A DNA stretch of 9,560 nt, from contig JANYCO010000702.1 of NCBI GenBank assembly GCA_025360235.1, positions 1 through 9,560 of the forward strand. The letters are read 5' to 3'. Positions 1-8,040 of the stretch are shown in pieces. Under the pieces are notes generated by a model. That model made no database searches. It had not been told where the DNA came from and saw only the letters and a program-made list of their open reading frames with translations. The number at the start of each line of letters is the position of its first letter. Position 1 is the first letter of the stretch. A program made the position numbers and the translations under genes. The DNA comes from Cytophagales bacterium. Lineage in GTDB: Bacteria; Bacteroidota; Bacteroidia; Cytophagales; Cytophagaceae.

Positions 1-3000
1 TTCCAGCTTTTGCTGTTTAGTGGAAGTGCATCAAATTGTATTGCATCTCCATTACAAAGTTTTTCAGCATTTCCCGTTTTAACCGTTCCTCCATTTACTA
101 TGTAATTAATAGTTATTGTCTGAGGCGTATTTATATTAACCTGTATGGGTGAAGATGTTGCAGTACAACCTTTGGTATTAGTAACATCTACAGAATATGT
201 TCCAGCATTGGAAGCTGTATAAGTAGAGTTTGTACCAACCTGGACATTTCCACTTATCCATTTGTATTTGTCTCCCTGGCTTGCTGTTAGTAAAACTGAA
301 CTACCTTGACATAAAGTTGTAGGGCCGGAAGGTGTAATTTGAGCTATAGGTTTATTTATAGTAATATTAAAACTACTGGTAGCAATACAGCCATTTTGAT
401 CTTTGAACGTAGCCGTATAGGCTCCCGCATTTTGATCTGTAAATTTGTCTACAAAGAATTCTCTTCCTGTTGTAGTGAAGGCATTTGGCCCTTTCCATGA
501 CCATCCCTGCTCTACTGTCGGCCATGGACCAAAAAATACTGAACTCCCTAAGCAAAGATCAATATTCTGTTGAATTGCAAAGGGCCCGCTATTTACACTG
601 GCATAATGTACGATAACAGGGTTTGGATTTACTGAGACATCGCTGACTGAAGAGGTAGCTTTACAACCATCGGAATTTGTCACTTCAATTGCATATTTGC
701 CAGCAGTGGTTGCAGTAAAAGTAGAATTTGTGCTAACTACAGCATTATCTTTATACCATTTATATGAAACTCCTGCACTAGCTGTTAATAGCAGGTTTCC
801 GCCCTGGCAGAACGACAATGATGGTGATGTAATGAAAGCTTTTGAAGAATTTCCATTAATTATCTGAACTTCAGCTAAAGATAGGACTTCATTGTTCCCA
901 GGCACCTGAATTCTCACATATCTGCCACTTACATTAACATTTATTATTGTTTCTGCACCTGCTATGCCAGAAAATTTATAAGACCACACACCTTGAGTCG
1001 TAGAAGTTGAAATAGGATCAACAGAATTAAAAGGTTTGTCAGATACAAAAACATAGAAATCATGTAAGCGATCTGCACAACAATCTGTGCGGTTATTAAT
1101 TTTAATCTGGGAAATAGGTTGAGAAATCTGTCTGTCCACAGTCCACCAGGGATTAGCTTCAGTAAGAGTATGGGTTACAGAATTTCCTTGAAAGTCACCA
1201 TTCATGTTACCATCAAAAGCACGGGCTGCGACCGCATTATAATCGGTGCTTGATTGTGTAGCCATAGCTGTCACTGAGGGCGAAATTGAAGTAGTGGCGT
1301 CGTTAATTTTCCTTGAGCCTACCCCATCTAAATTAAAAGCTTTGAAACCGAGGGGAAATGCTGGTGATGCTGGATTTACAGTGAAATTATATTGTGATGG
1401 GTTTGTAAACAAAGGATCTTGAACAATAGAATGATAATCCTGTTGAGATCTAGATTTCCAACTATCAAAACCTGATCCGATAGAATAGGGATTAAATATT
1501 TCAGTTTCTATCCTTCCGGGTGTTTCAAACCAGTAAGTATTAGAATCAATGGATAGGTTTCTATTCGTGTAAGACAAGTTCCACAACCTTACATTCCAAT
1601 TTGATGTTCCTTCATTTGGATTATTTGTTGTCCCTTTCCAATAGACTATATTTTTTCGGAAAGTAAACCTGTAATCGGTTTCCGAATCACTTGCCTGGTA
1701 TGCCTTAAGGCTTCGGTTGCGGTCAAATGCAAAAATATTATTCTCAATTAGATTATTTCTACCGAAATTCTGAAAGAAACCCCCATCGAAAGTATTGTAA
1801 ATTATGTTATTACGGGCAATTACATTTGAAGTAGCCTGATCAAAATATATGCCACAACCTGCATATTTTGCTGCTTCTATATCATGAAATAAGTTATTCT
1901 GAATAATAGTCCCTGGCTGTATTCCCAATGAATAGTAGGCCGCCATATCGCTCAGGTAAGGCCCTTCTCCGGAGCTTTTGCGACCAATGTGATGTATATG
2001 GTTCCATTCTATCAGATTATCATGTGTATTAGTTGGCGTATAGCCCCAGGCCCATCCGATGCTTATTCCGCTGTAAAACAATTCTGAGATCGTATTGTGC
2101 GAAATTTTATTGCTATGGCTTTGTCCTATTAAAATTCCTACTGCGCTATGAAAAAGCAAACCTCCATCAGAAATCTTGTTGTCCGTAATTTCATTATTAG
2201 AAGTTTGTTCATTTCCTGGATAAGTGCCACTGAAATAGCCACCGGGATCAATTTGCCCCATATGAACTGCGCCACCTCCAAGGTCATAAAAATTATTACC
2301 TAAAATTTGATTGTTTTGGCAACCTACAGTCATCCTTAAGGCATATGTCCCCACATTTCTAAATTGACATCCCTCAAATTTGCTATTTAACAGTCCATCA
2401 GCCTGAATCATTCCAATTAATCCTGCTGAGGCCTGGCCATACCCATTAATATCCGGACATAATTGGTCTTGCCAAGAATCAATGCACCTCGTACGCGTAG
2501 TTGCGGGGGCATTTACAGGAAAATACCATTCGTTATGAGAAAAAGTAATCCCTAGAAAATTGAGATTTTTAACTGGATTGTTTCCGGGGACATTTCCCTT
2601 GATTGTAAGAAGCTGTTCAAGTACAGGGACAATTAATTCAGTTGTTCCCATAACCTCACCAGGTTTAGGATAATATACTAATTCTCCTGAGTCGTAATCT
2701 AATGTCCATTCCCCGGGAGTGTTTAAAAAATCCGGAACATTTTGAATATAGTAGGGTTCTCCCTTTGCCAATGTCCAATTAAACCTTTTGGTGAATTTTA
2801 TGTTTAAACTTCCCAGGTTAATACTTTCAATAGGCATATGGTTGTCAACCCAAGCTGTGGCAACCACTGCTTCGGCACTTTTTAAGTTGCTCCATGATTT
2901 GAGGTCACCTTGTTTAAATGTAAAATTATTTAACAATTTGCCTTCCTGCCATTTATAATTAAATGCCTCATCAACCCCATCAACCTCCAAGGTTCCACTT

Positions 3001-3521
3001 TCAGGAAAACGTGCCATTCTTCTTCTTTCGCCATTAACCCAAATCTGATGAAACATCCATTTTCGGCCTGCAACGCCAGGAACTATGGTTTTCCATACAG
3101 GAAAGCCATTTTGTGTACCTGATTGCCACCCAGTTATTACCCTCCCACCACTTACTATAGGAGATTCGCCCGGATAATTTGCAAATGTTGTGGGAGTATT
3201 ACCTGTAACATTTGGTGTAATAACCAGCATCGAATCCAGATAATACGTACCACCTTGAAGCCAGATATTTACTGCAGAAGAAGAATTTAAATTATTTGAC
3301 CTGTAATTCTTAACCAGGCTGATTGCTTTTTTAATAGTCTTTACCGGACCATCATTTCCACAAACACTGTATTTTGAACTCAACCCTGTAGCATTATCAT
3401 TCCCGGTTGGTGAAACATAAAAATTAATTCCTGAAAGTACGCTTTGAGGAAAAACTTCTAATGAAAAACACAAACAGATGATAGGAACTACAAATTGTTT
3501 TAGTAGTAATATTTTATTCAT
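1..3521 (-). CDS. Secreted GH141-like parallel beta-helix protein with F-type lectin and Ig-like repeats (3' end outside window)
   Basis: The reading frame is open from ATG at 3521 to the window edge (1173 codons), so the C-terminus is missing. Residues 1-26 are a signal peptide (charged start, hydrophobic core, end near VFPQ). Residues 31-745 look like a right-handed beta-helix: an FYVSPTGNDNATG start, GGTYYL, VNGERRRMARFP at 162-173, a GEW-LDY-SGELVYYP stretch, then many N-x-I/N-N-x-I rungs. The LSDMAAYYSLG and GIYFDQAT segments (D525, D561) resemble conserved parts of GH141-type glycosidases; from memory, that family includes an alpha-L-fucosidase and a xylanase. Residues 750-888 form an F-type lectin domain with H784, R811, D813, R818 and the vicinal pair C814-C815. 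Ig-like repeats follow at about 892-962, 965-1052 and 1054-1130, plus the start of a fourth, each opening with C-x-G and closing with a GC-x-A-T/S motif. The start lacks a Shine-Dalgarno sequence. A T9SS sorting domain is expected beyond the edge. The enzyme family call is moderate; the lectin call is strong. Confidence 0.85.
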   Translation of the reverse strand, partial: MNKILLLKQFVVPIICLCFSLEVFPQSVLSGINFYVSPTGNDNATGLSSKYSVCGNDGPVKTIKKAISLVKNYRSNNLNSSSAVNIWLQGGTYYLDSMLVITPNVTGNTPTTFANYPGESPIVSGGRVITGWQSGTQNGFPVWKTIVPGVAGRKWMFHQIWVNGERRRMARFPESGTLEVDGVDEAFNYKWQEGKLLNNFTFKQGDLKSWSNLKSAEAVVATAWVDNHMPIESINLGSLNIKFTKRFNWTLAKGEPYYIQNVPDFLNTPGEWTLDYDSGELVYYPKPGEVMGTTELIVPVLEQLLTIKGNVPGNNPVKNLNFLGITFSHNEWYFPVNAPATTRTRCIDSWQDQLCPDINGYGQASAGLIGMIQADGLLNSKFEGCQFRNVGTYALRMTVGCQNNQILGNNFYDLGGGAVHMGQIDPGGYFSGTYPGNEQTSNNEITDNKISDGGLLFHSAVGILIGQSHSNKISHNTISELFYSGISIGWAWGYTPTNTHDNLIEWNHIHHIGRKSSGEGPYLSDMAAYYSLGIQPGTIIQNNLFHDIEAAKYAGCGIYFDQATSNVIARNNIIYNTFDGGFFQNFGRNNLIENNIFAFDRNRSLKAYQASDSETDYRFTFRKNIVYWKGTTNNPNEGTSNWNVRLWNLSYTNRNLSIDSNTYWFETPGRIETEIFNPYSIGSGFDSWKSRSQQDYHSIVQDPLFTNPSQYNFTVNPASPAFPLGFKAFNLDGVGSRKINDATTSISPSVTAMATQSSTDYNAVAARAFDGNMNGDFQGNSVTHTLTEANPWWTVDRQISQPISQIKINNRTDCCADRLHDFYVFVSDKPFNSVDPISTSTTQGVWSYKFSGIAGAETIINVNVSGRYVRIQVPGNNEVLSLAEVQIINGNSSKAFITSPSLSFCQGGNLLLTASAGVSYKWYKDNAVVSTNSTFTATTAGKYAIEVTNSDGCKATSSVSDVSVNPNPVIVHYASVNSGPFAIQQNIDLCLGSSVFFGPWPTVEQGWSWKGPNAFTTTGREFFVDKFTDQNAGAYTATFKDQNGCIATSSFNITINKPIAQITPSGPTTLCQGSSVLLTASQGDKYKWISGNVQVGTNSTYTASNAGTYSVDVTNTKGCTATSSPIQVNINTPQTITINYIVNGGTVKTGNAEKLCNGDAIQFDALPLNSKSW
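882..1274 (-). other. F-type lectin (fucolectin-like) domain inside the large beta-helix gene
   Basis: This segment (about residues 750-880 of the protein) begins with an ATQSS motif, continues with AARAFDGN, WWTVD, then NNRTDCCADRL, and closes with GRYVRIQVPG and LAEVQI. These are the landmarks of the eel-agglutinin type lectin fold. The published fucose-binding signature of the family is H-x(26)-R-x-D-x(4)-R/K. Counting codons, His784 (codon at 1170-1172) and Arg811 (codon at 1089-1091) are separated by exactly 26 residues, and R811-T-D813-C-C-A-D-R818 completes the motif. The adjacent cysteines match the vicinal disulphide seen in fucolectins. The domain should therefore bind terminal L-fucose; ligand preference beyond that cannot be read from the sequence. 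Confidence 0.85.
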
Positions 3522-3584
3522 ATATACTTACGTTAATTGAGACTTTCTGTGAAAGATTTTGTTAAAATAATGCTCATATTATCA

Positions 3585-3615
3585 AGGGTAGGGAACCTGA
3601 AATAGACCCATCCCT
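3585..3615 (-). repeat. Imperfect hairpin in the gap between the two beta-helix genes
   Basis: AGGGTAGGG at 3585-3593 pairs with CCCATCCCT at 3607-3615, giving seven base pairs around a 2x2 mismatch and a 13-base loop. It lies in the 144-bp gap after the stop of the upstream gene and before the start of the downstream one. A smaller inverted repeat (AGGAA / TTCCT, 3644-3658) sits just after the upstream stop. Neither is followed by a T-run in the direction of transcription, so they are not convincing terminators. They could stabilise or process a shared transcript. No clear promoter for the 3521 gene is visible in the gap, so co-transcription is possible. Confidence 0.3.
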
Positions 3616-3665
3616 ATAACCTTTTTAGCTCAGTGGGCAAAGCAGGAATAGTCTTCCTTATATCC

Positions 3666-6600
3666 TTACTTACGGAGAATTAATTTACTGGCCATGTTTC
3701 TATTTTCACTGTGGATTTGTATTGTATAAACTCCTTCATTCTCCTTTGTAAGATCAAATTCAGTCTGTTCATTTTTGAAGATTGTTTTTTCAATTATTTT
3801 TTTTCCTTCCATATTGTAAACCGAAACTTTCGCATTATCTATAACTTGAACCGTAAACCTCCCTTTTGTGGGATTGGGGTAAATGTTTTCGTTAATAAAA
3901 TTGTCTTCTGGGTTTAATCCGGTAAGTAAAATAGGATCAATACTTACATAATTGAAATTGTATCCATCATTTATAAATTTGATTTTAAGAGAAGAGACTC
4001 CTGCTGGAACGGGTACATTGGCAACAGTAAAATCAGTATATTTTTGCCAGTCTCCCGTTACCGGGGTTTGAATATTAGATTTTACCGGCTTATTGTTTAT
4101 ATCAATTCCAAGCAAACCTTGTTTGACACTGGCAATACGAAATGTAAAATTATAATTTGTGGCTTTGGCTGACTGGATTTTATATTGAACCCATTCTCCT
4201 GACTGAATATATCCAATATTAAAACCACCTCCTAAATCATTGCACGATTCTATATCAACACTATCGGCACGGTAAAACAAGCCCTGATTGCCAGGTATGA
4301 GATCATGATATGTTTTTCCTTCACCTCCCCATGTATAATCTTCAGCTTCAATTTTGGTAGGCAGATTGAAAATTACATCAGAAGCGCTGAAATCAAGATA
4401 ATTAAGGTTGAAACCACCTTTTTCAAAATAAAATTGAATGTCATGTGCTCCCATATTCAATTGAATTTTACCTAATATAACGTCTTGCCACTTCTGCCAG
4501 TCACCTGTTGAAGGAATATTAACAGGAGAAATAAGTTCTTTTCCATCCACCTTTACCCTGATCGCTCCACCGAAGCCTGAAATCCTTGCGGCGATGTCAT
4601 AATAATAAGTGCTAGTTACATTCACTTTGTATGTAAGCCATTCAGATGATTCCAAATACCCTATACTTAAGCTTGCATTTAGGTCTAAACTTGTTTCTTT
4701 ATCTACCCCGTCTTCCCTTCCTTTGCCCAGTTTATTTTCCGGGTCAATATCAAAATAAGTATCATAGTCCTCTGCTTCAATTCTTCCTGGTATATTAAGG
4801 GTTTTGGTATAGGATATGGTATTCTCACAGGAGTTTTCCAGAACAATTGGTTGCCCTACACCATTGTTGATATTATAAACGTTATTGGCAAAAGTACTGC
4901 TACCAATTAGCTTCAAAGAAAGAGGCCTTGAAGCTGTAAATGTATTCCCTGTAACTTCAAAATGTCTGAAGATGCATTGCAGAGGATTAGCAAGGTCTTT
5001 CAAGTAATATTGCAAAACAAATGGCTGGCCAGTATTATCATTGCTTATCTTGTTTTGTCTAAACACAAGATTTCTAGGTGCATATCCCGCATGCCACCAT
5101 CCTTCTATCACCAGTTCTAAAAGTGTTGAAGGGTAAAAAAAATGACTTACCCTGTTATTTTCAACTATCGTGTTCGAAGAGAATAGCCTTATGCCTGCTG
5201 CAGTCCCATTACTCCAGTCATTATCAAGCAAAATAGTTCCATCCATTTTAGAGTTGTTGCTCAATACAAAATTTCCGGTAGCACTTCTGACAGCTTGGGG
5301 AACATCTCTGTCAAGCACAATTTCAGTAAACTCTCCATTACCAGCCCTCACCTGGGTGGCTATAGCAAAGAATAATACTGGACCGTTTGATGAATTTAAA
5401 ATCCAGACCCCATCCCCGTTTCTATAGGTAGACCATACTGGTGAATATCCACCTGGTATTACAATAGTTCTGGCGTCCTTCCAAGAATCCAAAGGATTCA
5501 TAAAACCAGCTATACAGCTAGCATCATCATTACCGGATTGAAGGACGCTTTTATAAAGAAATATTCCCTTTCTTCCGGAATTCTGTGGATTCTGATCGGT
5601 ATTTCCACAAACCAGCCTGTCTGTGCCAGGTTTTGGCATAATCTTTAACTCAATAAATTTCAGGCCTGAACAATTGATAGTATTCATTCCAGCCTGGAAT
5701 GCAGCATAAATATTAATTTTCTTAAAAGTAAGATAGTCACCTTTTAAAACATTAAATCCTGCACTTGACCAACTTCCATCCGGAAATTGCTTTTCAAAAT
5801 TATAATTAGCATCGTCCGATCTTGATAAAATAACCACCTTGGATCCCACTGGTGTCTGGTTTAATGGATATTGTTGATTCTCGCCGATTAAAGCAGGAAG
5901 CTTCCATGTTCCATCTGTCTGTTTTTGAGCGTTTGGTTTATCATATAGCCATCGGTATGCTCCAAATAATAATAGTTTTGAATTGGCATCGTAGAATCTT
6001 AAGTTTGAATTATGCCACGATAACAGTTCGTTGTAACCCTGGTCGAACCTGACATAAATATCATTCCCAACAATACGCTCTAGAGTTGCCTGGGTCCAGG
6101 GCAAAATGCTGAAATCGATGCTGAGTCCGGAAATTTCTGAATTCCGGCATTCATAAACCTCAAATGCAGAACAAGCTGTATTAAATATGAATTCAGAATT
6201 ATTTCCCGTAAATTTTGAGTTGTTAAAATTATAAAGTTTGATTAGGCCGCTGAAAAGATATTTGCCTTGAGGGACCCATATTTCGGCCCCATCACCAAAA
6301 TTCTTTGCCGCCTCTATGGCTTTGTCAACAGCGGCTTTGCTGTCCATTACTCCGGTTGGATCAGCACCGTATTGTGTTATATCAAATTTCGTCCAGGACC
6401 TGCTAAGATTTTGGTCTATAATGCTTAGTTCCTCTTTTAAAGAAGTACTAAGAAACCTATATTCACTTCTTTCTGCTTCTGCATCTATTTTGATATAGGG
6501 ATCAGAGCTTAAAGAATCTATCCTTATATTCTTTTCGAGTCGGTCTAATATCTCTTTTGACCGTATCAGGTATGGATATAATTCATGATTGGTGTATTTG

Positions 6601-6722
6601 GAAATATCTTGTGAAAAGGCTTGATTAAAACAAGAATATGCAAGCGTTGAGATCAATGATATTTTCAGAAGTGACTTTCCGTTAGAAATACTAAGAAGCA
6701 ATCTCGAGTAAAATGGTATCAT
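3666..6722 (-). CDS. Secreted GH110-like beta-helix glycosidase with two CBM6-like modules and T9SS sorting domain
   Basis: The protein has 1018 residues and is complete. Residues 1-38 are a signal peptide with a long basic n-region; no other Met occurs before residue 126, which fixes the start. Residues 39-110 are helical and charged. A beta-helix begins at ITQYGADPTG-x-x-DS (115-128, the pectate-lyase-3 type entry) and runs to about 640. The stretches EFIFN ... SGLSIDFS (177-205), NSGRKGIF ... GNDDAS (381-402) and AAGIRLFSSNTIVENN ... GWWHAGYAPRNLVFRQN (508-557) resemble GH110 alpha-galactosidases. D376, D399 and D400 show the spacing I recall for the catalytic aspartates of that family. 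CBM6-like modules follow at 644-778 and 787-928, each with IEAEDY, GY-x-x-S-EW, TGDWQK and a FN-NY end. Residues 946-1018 are a T9SS type A sorting domain (NIYPNPTKGRF ... KLILRK), so the product should be exported and probably surface-attached. The ATG directly follows AAAAGG, too close to be a ribosome site. Substrate is inferred; a diverged beta-helix lyase is the main alternative. Confidence 0.9.
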   Translation of the reverse strand: MIPFYSRLLLSISNGKSLLKISLISTLAYSCFNQAFSQDISKYTNHELYPYLIRSKEILDRLEKNIRIDSLSSDPYIKIDAEAERSEYRFLSTSLKEELSIIDQNLSRSWTKFDITQYGADPTGVMDSKAAVDKAIEAAKNFGDGAEIWVPQGKYLFSGLIKLYNFNNSKFTGNNSEFIFNTACSAFEVYECRNSEISGLSIDFSILPWTQATLERIVGNDIYVRFDQGYNELLSWHNSNLRFYDANSKLLLFGAYRWLYDKPNAQKQTDGTWKLPALIGENQQYPLNQTPVGSKVVILSRSDDANYNFEKQFPDGSWSSAGFNVLKGDYLTFKKINIYAAFQAGMNTINCSGLKFIELKIMPKPGTDRLVCGNTDQNPQNSGRKGIFLYKSVLQSGNDDASCIAGFMNPLDSWKDARTIVIPGGYSPVWSTYRNGDGVWILNSSNGPVLFFAIATQVRAGNGEFTEIVLDRDVPQAVRSATGNFVLSNNSKMDGTILLDNDWSNGTAAGIRLFSSNTIVENNRVSHFFYPSTLLELVIEGWWHAGYAPRNLVFRQNKISNDNTGQPFVLQYYLKDLANPLQCIFRHFEVTGNTFTASRPLSLKLIGSSTFANNVYNINNGVGQPIVLENSCENTISYTKTLNIPGRIEAEDYDTYFDIDPENKLGKGREDGVDKETSLDLNASLSIGYLESSEWLTYKVNVTSTYYYDIAARISGFGGAIRVKVDGKELISPVNIPSTGDWQKWQDVILGKIQLNMGAHDIQFYFEKGGFNLNYLDFSASDVIFNLPTKIEAEDYTWGGEGKTYHDLIPGNQGLFYRADSVDIESCNDLGGGFNIGYIQSGEWVQYKIQSAKATNYNFTFRIASVKQGLLGIDINNKPVKSNIQTPVTGDWQKYTDFTVANVPVPAGVSSLKIKFINDGYNFNYVSIDPILLTGLNPEDNFINENIYPNPTKGRFTVQVIDNAKVSVYNMEGKKIIEKTIFKNEQTEFDLTKENEGVYTIQIHSENRNMASKLILRK

Positions 6723-6783
6723 CCTTTTAATATTTAATGGTTAATTGAAGTACTGAAGTCAAACATCATTTTCTCTACTATGA

Positions 6784-6815
6784 ATTATAACTCTTGCAGA
6801 ACAACGTGATGTCAA
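6784..6815 (-). promoter_or_regulatory. Candidate promoter of the GH110-like gene
   Basis: On the minus strand TTGACA (6815-6810) and TATAAT (6789-6784) lie 62-93 bases upstream of the ATG at 6722. The 20-base spacer is too long for a classical sigma-70 promoter, and the downstream box is not the TAnnTTTG form typical of Bacteroidota. It is nevertheless the best box pair in the leader. Confidence 0.25.
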
Positions 6816-7259
6816 TCCTTTTGTTTAGATAATGCAAAGTAACGTTTATTCTTGACTTAATTCAAATATTTATTAAATTATTCATAATTAAAAAACGCCT
6901 TTGAGTGTCATGAAAAAGAACATTTACTTTTAGGTAACACCATTTTTTATTATCAAAAGGAGTTTTTTACAAGTTTTAAAGTGAATTTTACATCTAATTG
7001 AAATTATGAAAATATTTATTATTGCATTTAGAAGTAAGATTCTATATATTAAGTAGATATGTAACTTATCAACAAACTAATTAAGGTCTTAAACGTCTTT
7101 CGTGTTTATAATGTTCGAAAAATTTCACAACAGATAAGCCTGCCAGCCTTCAGCATTTGATTTATTATTTTTTGAGATATAATTTTTCTTAATCTTCCAT
7201 TTTTTTGAAAGAAAGGATACTTTCTTTTCTAAGTCCAAGGATTAGGACTAACTCATTTT
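6816..7259. other. AT-rich stretch with no gene recognised
   Basis: I see no intact coding region on either strand here. Short open stretches of about 40 codons exist on the minus strand between 7095 and 7260, in more than one frame. They may be further debris of the decayed sensor just upstream, but I recognise no family in them. A perfect 8-bp inverted repeat with a 4-base loop (AAAGAAAG-GATA-CTTTCTTT) lies at 7208-7227; it is AT-rich and not followed by a T-run useful as a terminator. Confidence 0.4.
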
Positions 7260-8040
7260 CTAATAATTCATTATAAATTCAGCTGGTATAATAGATAGAA
7301 TGCTTTTTGCAAGGGCAATTTGCTTCTGAAGTAAAGTATAAGCTGTTGGAGATTCGAGATAATCGCAAGCTTTGCATCTCCTTGCCAAATCATGCTTATT
7401 TAGAATGAATTTTTATAGCCGCACTTTTTGTATGAATATCCATTTTTCAAACCAATATTGATGAGATACCAATTAAATAAATGAGAGGGTAACTTTAGAA
7501 TAGCTGATATCAAAGAACATGAGGCAAAATCCAATGTATAAAACAACGTTTGCAGTCACATAGAAACCAGCTTCTACACGGCCACTTTTTATGGCCATTA
7601 TACCATCTATGATTGGCAATACAAGAAATACAAAGTCAAAACCAAATATCCAGATTGGAGAAATGATTATTTCAGAAACTGCAGAGCTTAAAATAATCAT
7701 TTTAAGAAATACCCAGTAAGCATACAATGAGCATAGGTTTGTTCCAGGATTTTAATTGTAAAAATTGAATGCAATAACACAATGCTGCAGCAATCAATAA
7801 AAATTGAGTAAAGTAAAAATGTGTCAGGTAATTAAGCCATGGAAGCCCTGGCCATAAGAATTGAAATTCAATACCGTCTCTTCCTAAACAATAAAGAATT
7901 ACAGATACTAGATAAAAGATAGGTAAGATTTAGGGTATTTTTTAATCTGAAATAGAGATAGATATTTGTAACAAGAATGAAGATAGTGAGCCGTAAAATA
8001 AGCCTAGCATTCAAATTCTGGTATTCTTAAAGTCCAATTT
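7260..8040 (-). pseudogene. Decayed 7TMR-DISM membrane sensor gene
   Basis: Reading the minus strand downward, three frames in turn give pieces of one seven-helix domain. MLGLFYGSL (from 8010) is followed in another frame by ILVTNIYLYFRLKNTLNLTY (about 7978-7921). A 75-codon open frame (7929-7702) then contains FYLVSVILYCLGRDGIEFQF, LWPGLPWLNYLTHF and CIQFLQLKSWNKP. A third frame (about 7727-7473) continues WVFLKMIILSSAVSE ... IIDGIMAIKSGRVEAGFY ... NVVLYIGFCLMFFDI. The order, the total of roughly 170 residues and the G-x-x-YG, dG-x-x-fQ-LWP and near-terminal G-x-x-AGFY patterns match 7TMR-DISM sensors, which couple an outer ligand domain to a cytoplasmic output domain. The last frame has stops at 7475-7473 and 7415-7413, then 50 open codons to a stop at 7262-7260 that I cannot assign. 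At least two frameshifts plus in-frame stops indicate inactivation. The 84-residue hydrophobic frame at 7473-7727 is best read as part of this relic; its only upstream start is TTG. Confidence 0.6.

Noticed and set aside
373..555. A 60-codon minus-strand open frame
   Set aside because: It lies wholly inside the large beta-helix gene in another frame, has no recognisable features, and the Ig-like repeat frame is clearly the coding one.
3626..3644. A tRNA-like D-arm string (TAGCTCAGTGGGCAAAGCA) between the two beta-helix genes
   Set aside because: No acceptor stem, anticodon arm or T-arm (GTTCGA-type) follows, and the D-stem pairs imperfectly. It is most likely chance.
3711..6498. Four plus-strand open frames (3711-3917, 5170-5427, 5852-6052, 6316-6498)
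   Set aside because: All are antisense to the GH110-like gene, whose domain content is unambiguous, and none has a protein-like domain of its own.
7208..7227. A perfect 8-bp inverted repeat as a possible terminator
   Set aside because: The stem has almost no GC, no T-run follows it in a useful position, and no intact gene ends beside it.
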